From contig JAVUPY010000059.1 of assembly GCA_032252755.1 (NCBI GenBank), positions 62,001-126,000 on the forward strand: a DNA stretch of 64,000 nt. The letters run 5' to 3'. Origin of the DNA: Terriglobia bacterium (GTDB lineage: Bacteria; Acidobacteriota; Terriglobia; Terriglobales; Acidobacteriaceae). Of this stretch, positions 34,924 to 43,867 are shown in pieces; position 1 is the first letter of the stretch; every line of letters starts with the position of its first letter. Below the pieces are notes generated by a model. That model had not been told where the DNA came from, did not search any database, and was given only the letters and a program-made list of their open reading frames with translations. The translations under genes were made by a program, and so were the position numbers.

Positions 34924-35307
34924 ATGTTGAAACATATCTCCTGGGATTCGGTACCGATTGAACAGTTGAATCCGCTACTGCAGCGGCATTTTGTCGTTGG
35001 CGAAAACGTGATGATCGCGCGCGTTCTGCTCAAGAAAGGTTCGGTCGTGCCGCGGCATAGCCATCACAATGAGCAACTCACGTACATCCTCGAAGGAGCG
35101 CTGAAGTTCTTCATCGACGGCAAGGAGATCGTGGTTGGCGCGGGAGAGGTGCTGTGCATTCCGCCGAACATGCCGCACGAAGCCCTGGCGCTGGAAGACA
35201 CCGTGGATCTCGATATTTTCAATCCGCCGCGCAAGGACTGGATCGAGAAGAACGACGAGTACCTGCGGTCGGAGGCCGAGGCGCTGAACAAGGTTGGGGA
35301 GCGGTGA
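34924..35307 (+). CDS. cupin-domain protein
   Basis: A 127-residue single cupin. The first motif is PRHSHHNEQLTYILEG and the second is GEVLCIPPNMPHEA, giving a His/Glu metal site. Members include small dioxygenases, isomerases and ligand-binding proteins; no substrate can be inferred. The ATG at 34924 is chosen because an upstream in-frame ATG at 34849 lies inside the SDR gene and would encode an AAGGTGCAAGGTGCAAGG-type repeat. A GAAGGAT stretch 10 nt upstream may serve as ribosome-binding site. It follows the SDR gene on the same strand. Confidence 0.8.
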   Translation: MLKHISWDSVPIEQLNPLLQRHFVVGENVMIARVLLKKGSVVPRHSHHNEQLTYILEGALKFFIDGKEIVVGAGEVLCIPPNMPHEALALEDTVDLDIFNPPRKDWIEKNDEYLRSEAEALNKVGER

Positions 35308-35357
35308 AGGTAATCTGTCGTCGCTGAAGCGACTCTGTGGCGGTCGCGATGCGAGTT

Positions 35358-35377
35358 CCCCGCACTTACGTGCGGGG
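35358..35377. terminator. CCCCGCAC hairpin between convergent cupin and dapA genes
   Basis: A perfect 8-bp stem with a TTAC loop. A half copy (TTACGTGCGGGGCT) follows at 35418-35432. It lies between the ends of two convergent genes, so it may terminate either. The GGGGCTAC tail resembles tails of other hairpins in the window (44315-44321, 48475-48481). Confidence 0.5.
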
Positions 35378-35509
35378 CTACGTTCTCGGACCACGTCATT
35401 GACGTCTCACACGGACTCTTACGTGCGGGGCTGATTTCTAGAATCACGCCTTCGTTGTAGACGTGGGCTTTCGCGTGCCGACCTTTTTCTAAAACCGAAT
35501 AGAGATTCC

Positions 35510-36412
35510 CTAGCCCGCGGCGGCGACCGGTTGCAGCAGGCCGGCTCCTTTCGCGATCTTTTCCAGTTTCGCGCGCGTTTCCGGTTTTACGCGCAGCATG
35601 GGCAGGCGGTAGTTCTCCTCGATGCGGCCCATCATGGCGAGCACGCACTTCACGGGCATCGGATTGGATTCAAGGAAGTTGGCCTGCATCAGCGGGAGGA
35701 ATTTGCGGTGGAGCTTGCGCGCGCTGGTCCAGTCGCCAGCGAGGGCTGCGCGCGTCATTTCCGCCATCTCTTTAGGAATTTCGTTGGAGGCGACGGAGAT
35801 GATGCCGGAGCCGCCGAGCGAGATGACGGGCAGCGTGACGGCGTCGTCGCCGCTGAAGACGAGGAAGGATTCGGGGACGGCGTTGAAGACGTCGGCGATT
35901 TGCGAGAGGTTGCCGCTGGCTTCCTTGACGGCGATGATATTCGGGATCTGCGCGAGGCGGCCCAGCGTGGCCGGTTCGATGTTGGCGGCGGTGCGGCCGG
36001 GCACGTTGTAGAGCACGAGCGGCTTGTCGACGGCTTCGGCGATTGCCTTGAAGTGCTGGTACTGGCCTTCCTGCGTGGGCTTGTTGTAGTAGGGCGAGGC
36101 GGTAAGGATGGCGTCGACGCCGGGGATGGCGGCCACGGTGCGAGCGCGCTCAACGGCTTCGGCCGTGCAATTCGAAGTCGCACCGGCGACGATGGGAACG
36201 CGCCCATTCACAACTTCAATAGTTATTTCGATGACGCGGAGCCACTCGTCTCGGGTGAGCGTAGGCGTCTCGCCGGTGGTTCCGCAAGGGACGAGAAAGT
36301 CGATTTTCGACTCGACCTGCCATGCGACGAGGGAGCGTAGAGATTTTTCGTCGATGGAGCCGTCGCTGAGAAATGGGGTGACGATCGCGGTGCCGCAGCC
36401 ACGTAGTTTCAT
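35510..36412 (-). CDS. dapA: 4-hydroxy-tetrahydrodipicolinate synthase
   Basis: Condenses pyruvate with aspartate semialdehyde, the first committed step to diaminopimelate and lysine. The 300-residue TIM-barrel protein has GTAIVTPF, the pyruvate-site CGTTGETPTLT, the catalytic Tyr region SPYYNKPTQEG and the Schiff-base Lys region IIAVKEASGN. The ATG at 36412 is chosen because it matches the family start; 51 further in-frame codons upstream encode repeat sequence. It is in a minus-strand run after lysC and dapB, though a 194-nt repeat-rich gap separates it from dapB. Confidence 0.95.
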   Translation of the reverse strand: MKLRGCGTAIVTPFLSDGSIDEKSLRSLVAWQVESKIDFLVPCGTTGETPTLTRDEWLRVIEITIEVVNGRVPIVAGATSNCTAEAVERARTVAAIPGVDAILTASPYYNKPTQEGQYQHFKAIAEAVDKPLVLYNVPGRTAANIEPATLGRLAQIPNIIAVKEASGNLSQIADVFNAVPESFLVFSGDDAVTLPVISLGGSGIISVASNEIPKEMAEMTRAALAGDWTSARKLHRKFLPLMQANFLESNPMPVKCVLAMMGRIEENYRLPMLRVKPETRAKLEKIAKGAGLLQPVAAAG

Positions 36413-36461
36413 AGGAGAATCCCCGAGAAGAATTGGGTCTAGTTTACGGGAAATTGCGGAA

Positions 36462-36535
36462 ATTGACGATTGACGATTTCCGCATTGACGATTGAAAAGA
36501 GAATGACGAAATGACGAATGTCGGAATGACGAACA
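36462..36535. repeat. ATTGACGATTG repeat block between dapB and dapA
   Basis: A 35-nt unit (36462-36496) matches the left arm of the large hairpin at 47075-47109 apart from about three internal bases. It is followed by degenerate ATGACGAA units to about 36533. A CCTTCGGCTCCG...CAGGATGAC string at about 36569-36591 is another low-complexity element in the same gap. Confidence 0.55.
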
Positions 36536-36606
36536 GAAGATCGTGCCATGAAAGGCTGAACACAAGGTCCTTCGGCTCCGTTCAGGATGACACTTCCGTT
36601 GTTATT

Positions 36607-37287
36607 TCACAGTTGGTCGAAGATGCTGGCGAAGTCGTAGAAGCCTTTTTTGCCGGCGATCCACTCGGCGGCTCGGACGGCGCCTAGGGCGAAGCCGCGA
36701 CGGTTCTTGGCGTCGTGGGTAAGAAGAATGCTGTCTTCAGGCGAGTCGAGCAGGACGACGTGCATTCCGATGGTTTCGCCCTCGCGTACGGAGGTGATCT
36801 CGAGTTTTTTCCCGGCGGCGCGCTCGATCAGCTTCTGGATCATCACCGCGGTCCCGGAGGGCGCGTCCTTCTTATGAACATGGTGACGCTCCATGATGGA
36901 GCCGTGGTATCCGTAATTGAGCGCGGCGGCGGCCATGTGCGCAATGTGGAAGAAGAGGTTCACGCCGATGGAGAAGTTCGAGGCCCAGACGAGCGCGATG
37001 CCGGAGTCTTCGACGAGGCGCTGCACGCGGTCGAGGTCCTTGTACCACCCGGTGGTGCCGACGACGATGTTGGCGCCGGCTCGGGCGCATGCTTCCATGT
37101 TGGGAATGACGGCTTCGGGCGTGGTGAAGTCGATGACAGCGTCGACGCCGGTAAGAGTGTCGCTGGTGAGGGCTGCGCCGTTCTTGTTCTCGGCGGAAGA
37201 GACGACGAGAACGCTGTGTCCGCGCTCACGGGCGATCTGCTCGACGAGCGAACCGGTTTTGCCGTGGCCGAGGAGAACGAGGTTCAT
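36607..37287 (-). CDS. dapB: 4-hydroxy-tetrahydrodipicolinate reductase
   Basis: Reduces the DapA product with NAD(P)H on the way to diaminopimelate. The 226-residue protein is shorter than the common 240-270. It has the nucleotide loop GHGKTGSLVE, IDFTTPEA, the GTTGW motif and the active-site stretch ERHHVHKKDAPSGTA with its conserved His and Lys. The N-terminal loop lacks the usual GxxGxMG form, like other short DapB proteins. It lies 82 nt after lysC and before dapA, so the three enzymes are probably co-expressed. Confidence 0.93.
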   Translation of the reverse strand: MNLVLLGHGKTGSLVEQIARERGHSVLVVSSAENKNGAALTSDTLTGVDAVIDFTTPEAVIPNMEACARAGANIVVGTTGWYKDLDRVQRLVEDSGIALVWASNFSIGVNLFFHIAHMAAAALNYGYHGSIMERHHVHKKDAPSGTAVMIQKLIERAAGKKLEITSVREGETIGMHVVLLDSPEDSILLTHDAKNRRGFALGAVRAAEWIAGKKGFYDFASIFDQL

Positions 37288-37369
37288 GGGGATCCTTTCG
37301 CAATTCGCTATTCACCATTCGCAAAAGCTTAAACCCGCAGCGCTATTCGCGACTCGAGATTAGCAAAAC

Positions 37370-38746
37370 TCAGTCCGCGAAGATCTCGGGGTCGGGCGCG
37401 GAGAAGAAACGTTTGTGCAGGCGGCGGACGGCTTCGGGTACGTCGGCTTCGTCGATCACGAAGGTGATGTTAATTTCCGATGCGCCCTGGGAAATCATGC
37501 GGACGTTGATGTCTTCGAGCGCGCTGAAGACCTGCGCGGCTACGCCCGCCTTCTCTCGAATGTTCTCGCCGACGAGGCAGACGATGGCCTTGCGACCGGA
37601 GTATTTCACGTCGGCGATGGCTTCGAGATCGGCGGCGATGTCGGGGATGGCCTCGTTGGAATCTACCGTGAGCGAGACGCTGACCTCGGAAGTGGAGACT
37701 ACGTCGACAGCGCAACGGTGCTTGTCGAAGATTTCGAAGATCTGGCGCAGGTAGCCGTGAGCCATCAGCATGCGGGTGGCGACGACGTCGACGATGGTGA
37801 TGCGCTTCTTGGCGGCGATGGCTTTGAAGATGCTGTTGGAGTGCGGCGCGCGAGAGACGATGAGCGTGCCTTCGCAGTCAGGGTTGCGCGAGTTCAGCAC
37901 CCGGACCGGAATATCTTTTTGGACGGCGGGGAGAACCGTCGCGGGGTGCAGGACTTTGGCGCCGAAGTAGGCGAGTTCAGCGGCCTCTTCAAAGCTGATG
38001 ACCTTGATGCGTTTGGCGTCAGGACAGAGATTCGGGTCGGTCGTGAGCATGCCGTCGACGTCGGTCCAGATTTCGATCGCGCTGGCGTGAAGGGCTGCGC
38101 CGAAGAGAGCGGCGGAGTAGTCGGAGCCGCCGCGACCGATGGTCGTCTGCACACCTTGTTTCGTCGCACCGATGAAACCGCCGAGAATGGGAACGCCGCC
38201 GGCGTCGACCACGGGCTTGATCAACTGCTTGGCGCGATCGTCGATTTCCTGCACTTGCGGAACGGCCTTGGTGTGCTGCGCGTCGGTGATCATCACTTCG
38301 CGAGAGTCGACGAGAACGGCATTCAGGCCGCGGGCGCAGAAAGCGGCAGTGCAGATCTTGCTGGAGAGGCGCTCGCCGTAGCTGACGACGTAATCGGACG
38401 TTCGGGGCGTGAGTTCGCCGACGGCGGCGATGCCGCGAAGAAGTTCGTCGAGATTATTGAACTCCTCTTCGAGTTCGGCGTGGAACTGGGTGAAAATGCC
38501 GGTGCCGAGCAGTTCGCCGGCGGTGCTGTAGTGGCGCTCGCGCAGGCCGCGAGAGAGTTCGAGGGCGCGGTCGCGATCTCCGGATCCGGCGGCGCGGGCC
38601 ATGGCAAGCAAGGTGTCGGTGACCTTGGCCATGGCGCTGACGACTACGACCGGCTTGCGGTCGAGGCGTCCGCGAACGATTTGACAGGCGCGATCGATGG
38701 CCTCGGCATCCATGACCGAGGTTCCACCGAATTTCATTACGAGCAT
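37370..38746 (-). CDS. lysC: aspartate kinase
   Basis: Phosphorylates aspartate, opening the pathway to lysine, methionine and threonine. The 458-residue monofunctional enzyme begins MKFGGTSVMDAEAI and has GRGGSDYSAAL for catalysis. Two C-terminal ACT domains (about 310-455) would bind an end product such as lysine for feedback control (VDVVSTSEVSVSLTVDS; INVRMISQGASEINITFVI). It is the first of the lysine-pathway genes here. The 446-codon frame open on the opposite strand is only a high-GC shadow. Confidence 0.94.
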   Translation of the reverse strand: MLVMKFGGTSVMDAEAIDRACQIVRGRLDRKPVVVVSAMAKVTDTLLAMARAAGSGDRDRALELSRGLRERHYSTAGELLGTGIFTQFHAELEEEFNNLDELLRGIAAVGELTPRTSDYVVSYGERLSSKICTAAFCARGLNAVLVDSREVMITDAQHTKAVPQVQEIDDRAKQLIKPVVDAGGVPILGGFIGATKQGVQTTIGRGGSDYSAALFGAALHASAIEIWTDVDGMLTTDPNLCPDAKRIKVISFEEAAELAYFGAKVLHPATVLPAVQKDIPVRVLNSRNPDCEGTLIVSRAPHSNSIFKAIAAKKRITIVDVVATRMLMAHGYLRQIFEIFDKHRCAVDVVSTSEVSVSLTVDSNEAIPDIAADLEAIADVKYSGRKAIVCLVGENIREKAGVAAQVFSALEDINVRMISQGASEINITFVIDEADVPEAVRRLHKRFFSAPDPEIFAD

Positions 38747-38778
38747 AGACTCTGATCAATAGACCCGACATCTGCTAA

Positions 38779-38828
38779 CCCACATCTGCTGACAGCGGCG
38801 GATGTGAGGGCACGGGATGTGGGGCACC
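38779..38828. repeat. CCCACATCTGC / GATGTGGGGCACC element, copy 2
   Basis: CCCACATCTGC (38779-38789) and GATGTGGGGCACC (38816-38828) flank a partial GGCGGATGTG copy. It lies between lysC and the P450 gene. It is the same family as 32308-32358 and 49714-49776. Confidence 0.55.
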
Positions 38829-38914
38829 GGCGGTGATTATCATTTTCAGACTAGCACGATGCAGTTGGCTCGCGTAATGACCAAAGCGGTGTGAATTCAG
38901 GTTCGCAAGCTTCA

Positions 38915-40279
38915 TCAGCGCGCCTGGATTCGCATCTTCATTCCATACTTCGGGCGCAGGGTAAACAGCGGTTCGGGTTCAACAGGATGGCCGGGGACGA
39001 GATCCATCTTCCAGCGTTGCGCGAAGGTAGCGAGGACGAGGATACCTTCCATCCAAGCGAAGGCTTCGCCGATGCACTGGCGCGGTCCCATGCCGAAGGG
39101 GAAATAAGTGAAGCGCTGGCGAGATGCTTTGGCCTCGGGCGTGTGGCGAAGGGGATCGAAGCGCAAGGGATCGGGGAAGAAGCGTGGATCTCGTTGCAGA
39201 ACGAACTGGCTCATGAGGACGGTGGTGCCCTTCGGCAGCCGGTAGGGACCGAGTTCGAAGTCGGCAATCGCTTCCCTGCCCATCGCCCATGCGGGAGGAT
39301 AAAGACGCATCGATTCGGCCAGCACCATCTCGGTGTAGCACAGGCACGGGAGGTCGTCGTAGGTCGGCAGGCGACCGCCGAGGACCTCGTCGATTTCGGC
39401 GTACATCTTGTCGCGCGCGTCTGGGTTTTGGGAAAGCAGGTACCAGGTCCAGGTGAGCGCGATGGCCATGGTTTCGTAGCCAGCGAGAAAGACGGTGACG
39501 ACCTGGTCGCGGAGGTCGGATTCGGTCCAGCCCATCTGCTGCTGAGCGGAAAGCATGAGGTCGAGCAGGTCGGGAGATTCGGATAAAGGTGCGTTGCGAT
39601 GTTCGGCAATCATGCGGTCCAGGGTTCTGTGCAATCGGCGGCGGGCCAGCAGAAACTTGTGCAGGGGTGTGAATGGCAGGTGGATGAGATATTTCACGCC
39701 GGGCATCAGAACCATCGCGTGGTAGACGTTCATGATATCCGCCACCCCGGCGTTTAGCGCTTCGATGTCATCGCCCAATTCAGTTCGGAACAATGTCTCG
39801 CCCACCGTGCCAAGGGCGAGCTTCATCATGTCCTGATAAATGTCGCGTTCGCCTTCGTGCCACTGGTCGCGAACCCGGGCGGCGCGGCGGACGATGGTCT
39901 CCGCGTATGCGGGGACCTGCTGGCGGTGGAACGCGGGTTGCGCGACCTGGCGCTCCTTGCGATGGGCGGCGCCATCGACGGTGATCATCCCTTCGCCGAG
40001 CAGCAGCTTGGAGCGACGCTGAGTACGTTCTTTCACGAAATTCGCATGCTGCACGATGAGTACGTCGCGAATGTACTCGGGGCTGTTCAGGAAGATGACG
40101 TGGTCATTGCGAACCTTGTAATGGGCGATGTCGCCGTACTTCGCCGCAAGGTTCTGAAAATGGATGATCGGATTGACGAGGCGGCGGTGCTTTAGGGCCT
40201 GCCAGGCGAGATTGTTCGGCATTCCGGGAGGGAAGCGGTAGCCAGAGGGTTGGGGAAGTTGGAGTTCGGTTGCTGACAT
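38915..40279 (-). CDS. cytochrome P450
   Basis: A 454-residue soluble P450. The I-helix reads LAGYETMAIAL, where Met replaces the second Thr of the common AGxxTT. ESMR is the ExxR motif. The haem loop FGMGPRQCIGEAF places the thiolate Cys at about 402. It would need a ferredoxin or flavodoxin redox partner, and none is adjacent. The substrate cannot be inferred, although the overall style is that of fatty-acid or terpenoid hydroxylases. The ATG at 40279 (MSATELQLP) is preferred over an in-frame codon at 40342. It is on the strand of lysC but a repeat separates them. Confidence 0.92.
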   Translation of the reverse strand: MSATELQLPQPSGYRFPPGMPNNLAWQALKHRRLVNPIIHFQNLAAKYGDIAHYKVRNDHVIFLNSPEYIRDVLIVQHANFVKERTQRRSKLLLGEGMITVDGAAHRKERQVAQPAFHRQQVPAYAETIVRRAARVRDQWHEGERDIYQDMMKLALGTVGETLFRTELGDDIEALNAGVADIMNVYHAMVLMPGVKYLIHLPFTPLHKFLLARRRLHRTLDRMIAEHRNAPLSESPDLLDLMLSAQQQMGWTESDLRDQVVTVFLAGYETMAIALTWTWYLLSQNPDARDKMYAEIDEVLGGRLPTYDDLPCLCYTEMVLAESMRLYPPAWAMGREAIADFELGPYRLPKGTTVLMSQFVLQRDPRFFPDPLRFDPLRHTPEAKASRQRFTYFPFGMGPRQCIGEAFAWMEGILVLATFAQRWKMDLVPGHPVEPEPLFTLRPKYGMKMRIQAR

Positions 40280-40322
40280 TAATTCGATTGGATGACATTG
40301 GTCGGCTAAAGCTTCGGGCTGT

Positions 40323-40432
40323 GAGCGCTCAGCAATCAACATTCAGCGGGAAGGTTCGGTGGCGCTGCCGCGAGTCGTGACCAATGAGCAGAACAGACCC
40401 GCATCCGCACTGATTACTGAGTGCTGAATGCT
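40323..40432. repeat. degenerate GCTCAGCA/TGCTGAGT inverted repeat before pilT
   Basis: A string of GCTCAGCAATCAACATTCAGC type at about 40323-40345 is mirrored by TGATTACTGAGTGCTGAATGC at about 40410-40432. It lies in the 268-nt divergent gap between the P450 and pilT genes. It is another short-period intergenic repeat of the style found through the window. Confidence 0.4.
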
Positions 40433-40547
40433 CAAAGGTGCATGGTATGGTTTGCCCTTTAGTAAACCCCTAAGTGTCTGTCCTTCATTGCGTTCGCGGT
40501 AGGGGCGTGTTACTTTCCGGTCACCTGCTGAGGATTCGGATAACACG

Positions 40548-41690
40548 ATGCACATTGACGATCTACTGCGTATCGCGATGGAGCGCAAGGCCTCCGACTT
40601 GCATTTGAAGGTCGGGAACTACCCGCACATCCGCGTCGACGGTGAACTGGTTCCGCTGAGCGACCACCCGCGCGTGAGCGCCGAGGACATGCTGAACATG
40701 GCCTTCAGCATGATGTCGAACCGGCAGAAGCAAAAGTTTAAGGAGTCGGCCGAACTCGATATGGCCTATGGGGTCGCCGGGTTGGGCCGGTTCCGCGTGA
40801 ACGTTTTTCAGCAGCGCGGGAACGTCGGACTCGTACTCCGCATGATTCCAACGAAGATCCGCTCGCTCGACGAGTTGTACCTGCCCACCATCATTGAAAA
40901 GATTTGCGACGAGTCGCGCGGGTTGGTGCTGGTCACGGGCGTTACGGGTTCCGGTAAATCGACCACGCTAGCGGCGATGATCGACCGCATCAACTCGATG
41001 CGACCGGAGCACATTATCACCATCGAGGACCCGATCGAATTCCTGCATCGCGATAAAAAGGGTTTCGTCAACCAGCGCGAAGTGGAAGTGGATACGCCAT
41101 CGTTCGGTTCAGCATTGCGCGCCAGCTTGCGCCAGGACCCCGACGTGATTCTGGTTGGCGAAATGCGCGATTTGGAAACGATCCAGACCGCGCTGCACGC
41201 GGCCGAAACCGGCCACATGGTGTTCTCGACGTTGCACACTTTAGACGCAGTGGAAACGATCAACCGCATCATCTCTGTCTTTCCGCCCCCGGAGCAGAAG
41301 CAGATTCGCCTGCAACTCGCGGCAACTCTGCGCGGCGTCATCAGCCAGCGCCTGGTAAAGCGCTCGGACGGTGCAGGGCGAGTTCCCGCGGTCGAGGTGC
41401 TGATCTCAACGGCGTATATTCGCGAGTGCATCATTACGCCCGAGAAGACGCGCGGAATCAAAGATGCGTTGGCGCAGGGCACCTCTCAGTACGGCATGCA
41501 GACCTTCGACCAATCCCTCTACGATCTTTTGCAGCAAGGATTGATCAGCTACGAAACGGCGCTGGAGAATGCGTCGAACCCGGACGATTTCAAGTTGCGC
41601 GTACAAGGAATTTCAGGAACGGCGGAATCGACGCGCGAGATGGAGGGCTCCGGAATCGGCGGATTGGGCCACGGCGCATCGCGGTTCTGA
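40548..41690 (+). CDS. pilT: type IV pilus retraction ATPase PilT
   Basis: A hexameric motor that depolymerises type IV pili for twitching. The 380-residue protein has the N-terminal PAS-like domain (LLRIAMERKASDLHLKVG), Walker A GVTGSGKST, the Asp box TIEDPIEFLH, Walker B VILVGEMRD and the His box AAETGHMVFSTLHT. The PilT signature near 290-300 is present as AEVL-like VPAVEVLIST. No other pilus gene is adjacent, so it stands apart from a main pil cluster. A terminator hairpin follows. Confidence 0.94.
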   Translation: MHIDDLLRIAMERKASDLHLKVGNYPHIRVDGELVPLSDHPRVSAEDMLNMAFSMMSNRQKQKFKESAELDMAYGVAGLGRFRVNVFQQRGNVGLVLRMIPTKIRSLDELYLPTIIEKICDESRGLVLVTGVTGSGKSTTLAAMIDRINSMRPEHIITIEDPIEFLHRDKKGFVNQREVEVDTPSFGSALRASLRQDPDVILVGEMRDLETIQTALHAAETGHMVFSTLHTLDAVETINRIISVFPPPEQKQIRLQLAATLRGVISQRLVKRSDGAGRVPAVEVLISTAYIRECIITPEKTRGIKDALAQGTSQYGMQTFDQSLYDLLQQGLISYETALENASNPDDFKLRVQGISGTAESTREMEGSGIGGLGHGASRF

Positions 41691-41706
41691 ATCTTGCAGA
41701 AGCAGA

Positions 41707-41732
41707 AGAGGCGGACAACTCTGTCCGCCTCT
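41707..41732 (+). terminator. rho-independent terminator of pilT
   Basis: A perfect 11-bp stem (41707-41717 with 41722-41732) and 4-nt loop begin 16 nt after the pilT stop and are followed by CTTTGT. This is the clearest classical terminator in the window. Confidence 0.8.
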
Positions 41733-41909
41733 CTTTGTGCAACACGCGAAAGTGAACTCTCTTCCTCCGTCTCTGTAAAACCTTTTGACGGTGAAAGCAC
41801 TCCTAACAAGTACCAACAAATTCATGCAACGCGAGAAGTCGTTTGCGTGAATGTCCCGCACGGTCCCCCTTCCCCGTTAGCTGGACACCCAAATTCGAAA
41901 GGAGTCTCT

Positions 41910-42470
41910 GTGAAGAAAGTCGCCTTCTTCGTTCTTCTGCTCACCCAATTTTCCGTTCTGGCACTGGCGCAGAGTTCAGGTGCATCGACAACGTCAGAAC
42001 AGAACGGCTCGGCTGAGGCATACTTCGGCTTCGCTCACGTGACGGGCGACCTTGGCCAGAATGGATGGGAACTCTCCGGTGCGAAAAATTTCAACCAGTA
42101 CCTTGCGGCCGAAGCGGATTTCACGGGCTCGTATGGCAATACCTCGATTCTCACTACCACCTTCAAGCAACATCAATATTCGTTCCTGTTTGGTCCGAAG
42201 GTGATGTTTAACTTGGAGAATACGGACAGATGGACGCCATTCGCACATCTTCTATTCGGCGTAGGACACATGGGGCTCGACTCTAATGTCCCGGGCGTTA
42301 CGGATGGAGACACGTCTTTTGCGTGGGCGCTCGGTGGGGGCATTGATTACAACATCACCCATAACATTGCGGCGCGCGGCAAAGTCGATATCTTCCACAC
42401 GGACTACTTCGGTACCGGCGACGCGCATGCGCGCTACGGATTTGGACTCGTCTACAAGTTCGGGCGCTGA
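41910..42470 (+). CDS. outer-membrane beta-barrel protein
   Basis: A 186-residue exported protein. A signal peptide (VAFFVLLLTQFSVLALAQ) is followed by alternating strands (AEAYFGFAHVTGD, NGWELSGAKNFNQYLAAEAD) and a final strand YGFGLVYKFGR, the pattern of a small OmpW/OmpA-like barrel. It probably has eight strands. Its role is unknown. The GTG at 41910 is chosen because AAAGGAG ends 5 nt before it and the signal peptide begins there. An in-frame ATG at 41694 would start inside the pilT terminator. Confidence 0.8.
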   Translation: MKKVAFFVLLLTQFSVLALAQSSGASTTSEQNGSAEAYFGFAHVTGDLGQNGWELSGAKNFNQYLAAEADFTGSYGNTSILTTTFKQHQYSFLFGPKVMFNLENTDRWTPFAHLLFGVGHMGLDSNVPGVTDGDTSFAWALGGGIDYNITHNIAARGKVDIFHTDYFGTGDAHARYGFGLVYKFGR

Positions 42471-42550
42471 ACACGATCGGGATGGGCAAGCGCGGAGCGG
42501 TTCACGTCCGCGCCCTTGCGCCTTTTAGCCGGTCACGATAATTTGACGGG

Positions 42551-43123
42551 ATGGCCTTCCGCCGCTCCCGAACCGCAAAAACGTACGACGAGAATTCGCT
42601 CTACGAGTACGCTGTAGGCGCGCTAAGCCGCAAAATGCGCACGGTCGCTGAAATCAAGCGCCTTATGCGACAACGTGTACACGCGCAGTCTGATGGGGCC
42701 GAACTCATAGAGAAAGTGATTGAGCGGCTGAAACAGCTGCGCTATCTCAACGACACGCAGTATGCGACCTCCTACTCGCAATACCGGCAAGAGAATGAGA
42801 AGTTCGGCCGGATGCGAGTAGTGCAGGACCTGAAAGCCAAAGGTGTTCATTCGGACGTAATAGATAAGACCGTGGCGGCAGCGTACTCGGGCGTGAACGA
42901 GGAGAAGCTGGCGCGGGATTTCCTGCAGAAGAAGCGCGCGAAGAAGCCGAGGGATCAGAAAGAATCCGCTCGGCTCTTCCGCATGCTGGTTCGGGCGGGG
43001 TTCAGTTCGCGCGCCATCTTCAAGGTCCTGAAATCCTGGGACGTCGAAGACGAGACGCTGAGCGCGCTGGAGCAGGAGCGGGCGGACGCAGAACTCGCAG
43101 CGCAGGCGGAGCGGGACGAATGA
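42551..43123 (+). CDS. recX: RecX-family regulatory protein
   Basis: A 190-residue helical protein with the RecX repeats: YEYAVGALSRKMRTVAEIKRLM, VIERLKQLRYLNDTQYA, GRMRVVQDLKAKGV, then a third repeat in which RMLVRAGFSSRAIFKVL recurs. RecX binds RecA filaments and limits recombination. recA is not in this window. A GATAAT box at 42537-42542 ends 8 nt before the ATG and no ribosome-binding site is visible, so a leaderless message is possible. The stop overlaps the next gene by 4 nt (ATGA). Confidence 0.85.
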   Translation: MAFRRSRTAKTYDENSLYEYAVGALSRKMRTVAEIKRLMRQRVHAQSDGAELIEKVIERLKQLRYLNDTQYATSYSQYRQENEKFGRMRVVQDLKAKGVHSDVIDKTVAAAYSGVNEEKLARDFLQKKRAKKPRDQKESARLFRMLVRAGFSSRAIFKVLKSWDVEDETLSALEQERADAELAAQAERDE

Positions 43124-43767
43124 GCCCGCGCCAGCCGGATTTCACCGAAGCCGTCGAGCACCTCAAGAACGCCGATCCGAAGCTGGCAGAGCTGATCGAG
43201 CGCGTCGGTCCGTGCACGATGCAGATACGGCATCATCACAGCATCTTCTATACGCTGATGCGGGCAATCACTTACCAGCAACTCGCGGGAGCGGCAGCGG
43301 CAAAAATCCTGGCGAGAGTGGAACTGTGCTGCTCCGGTAACGGGACTCAGCCGACGCCGGAGCAGGTGCTGGCGGCCTCGGACGAGGCGCTGCGTGGGGC
43401 AGGACTATCCCGAAACAAAATGGCGGCGATCCGCGATCTCGCGACGAAGACTCTGGACGGAACCGTGCCGGAACTCTCGGCAATTCGCTCAATGAATGAT
43501 GAAGAGATCATTGAGCGCATTACCCAAGTGCGGGGAATCGGGCGCTGGACCGTGGAGATGCTGCTGATCTTCCGGCTAGGCCGACGTGACGTATTGCCCG
43601 TGGACGACTACGGCGTTCGCAAAGGCGCGCAGGTTACGTATCGCATGCGCAAGCTGCCGAACAAAGAACGCCTGACGAAAGTCGCGGAGAAGTGGCGGCC
43701 CTGGAGGAGTATCGGAAGTTGGTATATGTGGCGCGCGCTGGAGATCAAGACGGTGGGAGAGAAGTAA
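43120..43767 (+). CDS. AlkA-like DNA-3-methyladenine glycosylase
   Basis: A 215-residue HhH-GPD-superfamily glycosylase without the N-terminal TBP-like domain of E. coli AlkA. The helix-hairpin-helix reads ITQVRGIGRWTVEMLLIF, and the catalytic Asp is in VLPVDDYGVRKG. It would remove alkylated bases to begin base-excision repair. Family members of this length act on 3-methyladenine and similar lesions. It overlaps recX by 4 nt, so the two repair-linked genes are co-translated. Confidence 0.9.
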   Translation: MSPRQPDFTEAVEHLKNADPKLAELIERVGPCTMQIRHHHSIFYTLMRAITYQQLAGAAAAKILARVELCCSGNGTQPTPEQVLAASDEALRGAGLSRNKMAAIRDLATKTLDGTVPELSAIRSMNDEEIIERITQVRGIGRWTVEMLLIFRLGRRDVLPVDDYGVRKGAQVTYRMRKLPNKERLTKVAEKWRPWRSIGSWYMWRALEIKTVGEK

Positions 43768-43867
43768 AAACGTGGTTCGTGCAGCGTGACTCGAACTGCG
43801 GCGTAAGTGAGACCCTCCCGCCACCGTGGGGCGGAACCGCTATTTCAGAGTCACGTCGAATTTCGCT

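Noticed and set aside
37415-38755. 446-codon open frame opposite lysC
   Set aside because: It is the high-GC shadow of a clear aspartate kinase gene and is low in hydrophobic-core pattern, rich in Gly/Asp/Val repeats.
41694-41909. N-terminal extension of the outer-membrane barrel gene
   Set aside because: It would start inside the pilT terminator; the GTG at 41910 has a good ribosome-binding site and the signal peptide.
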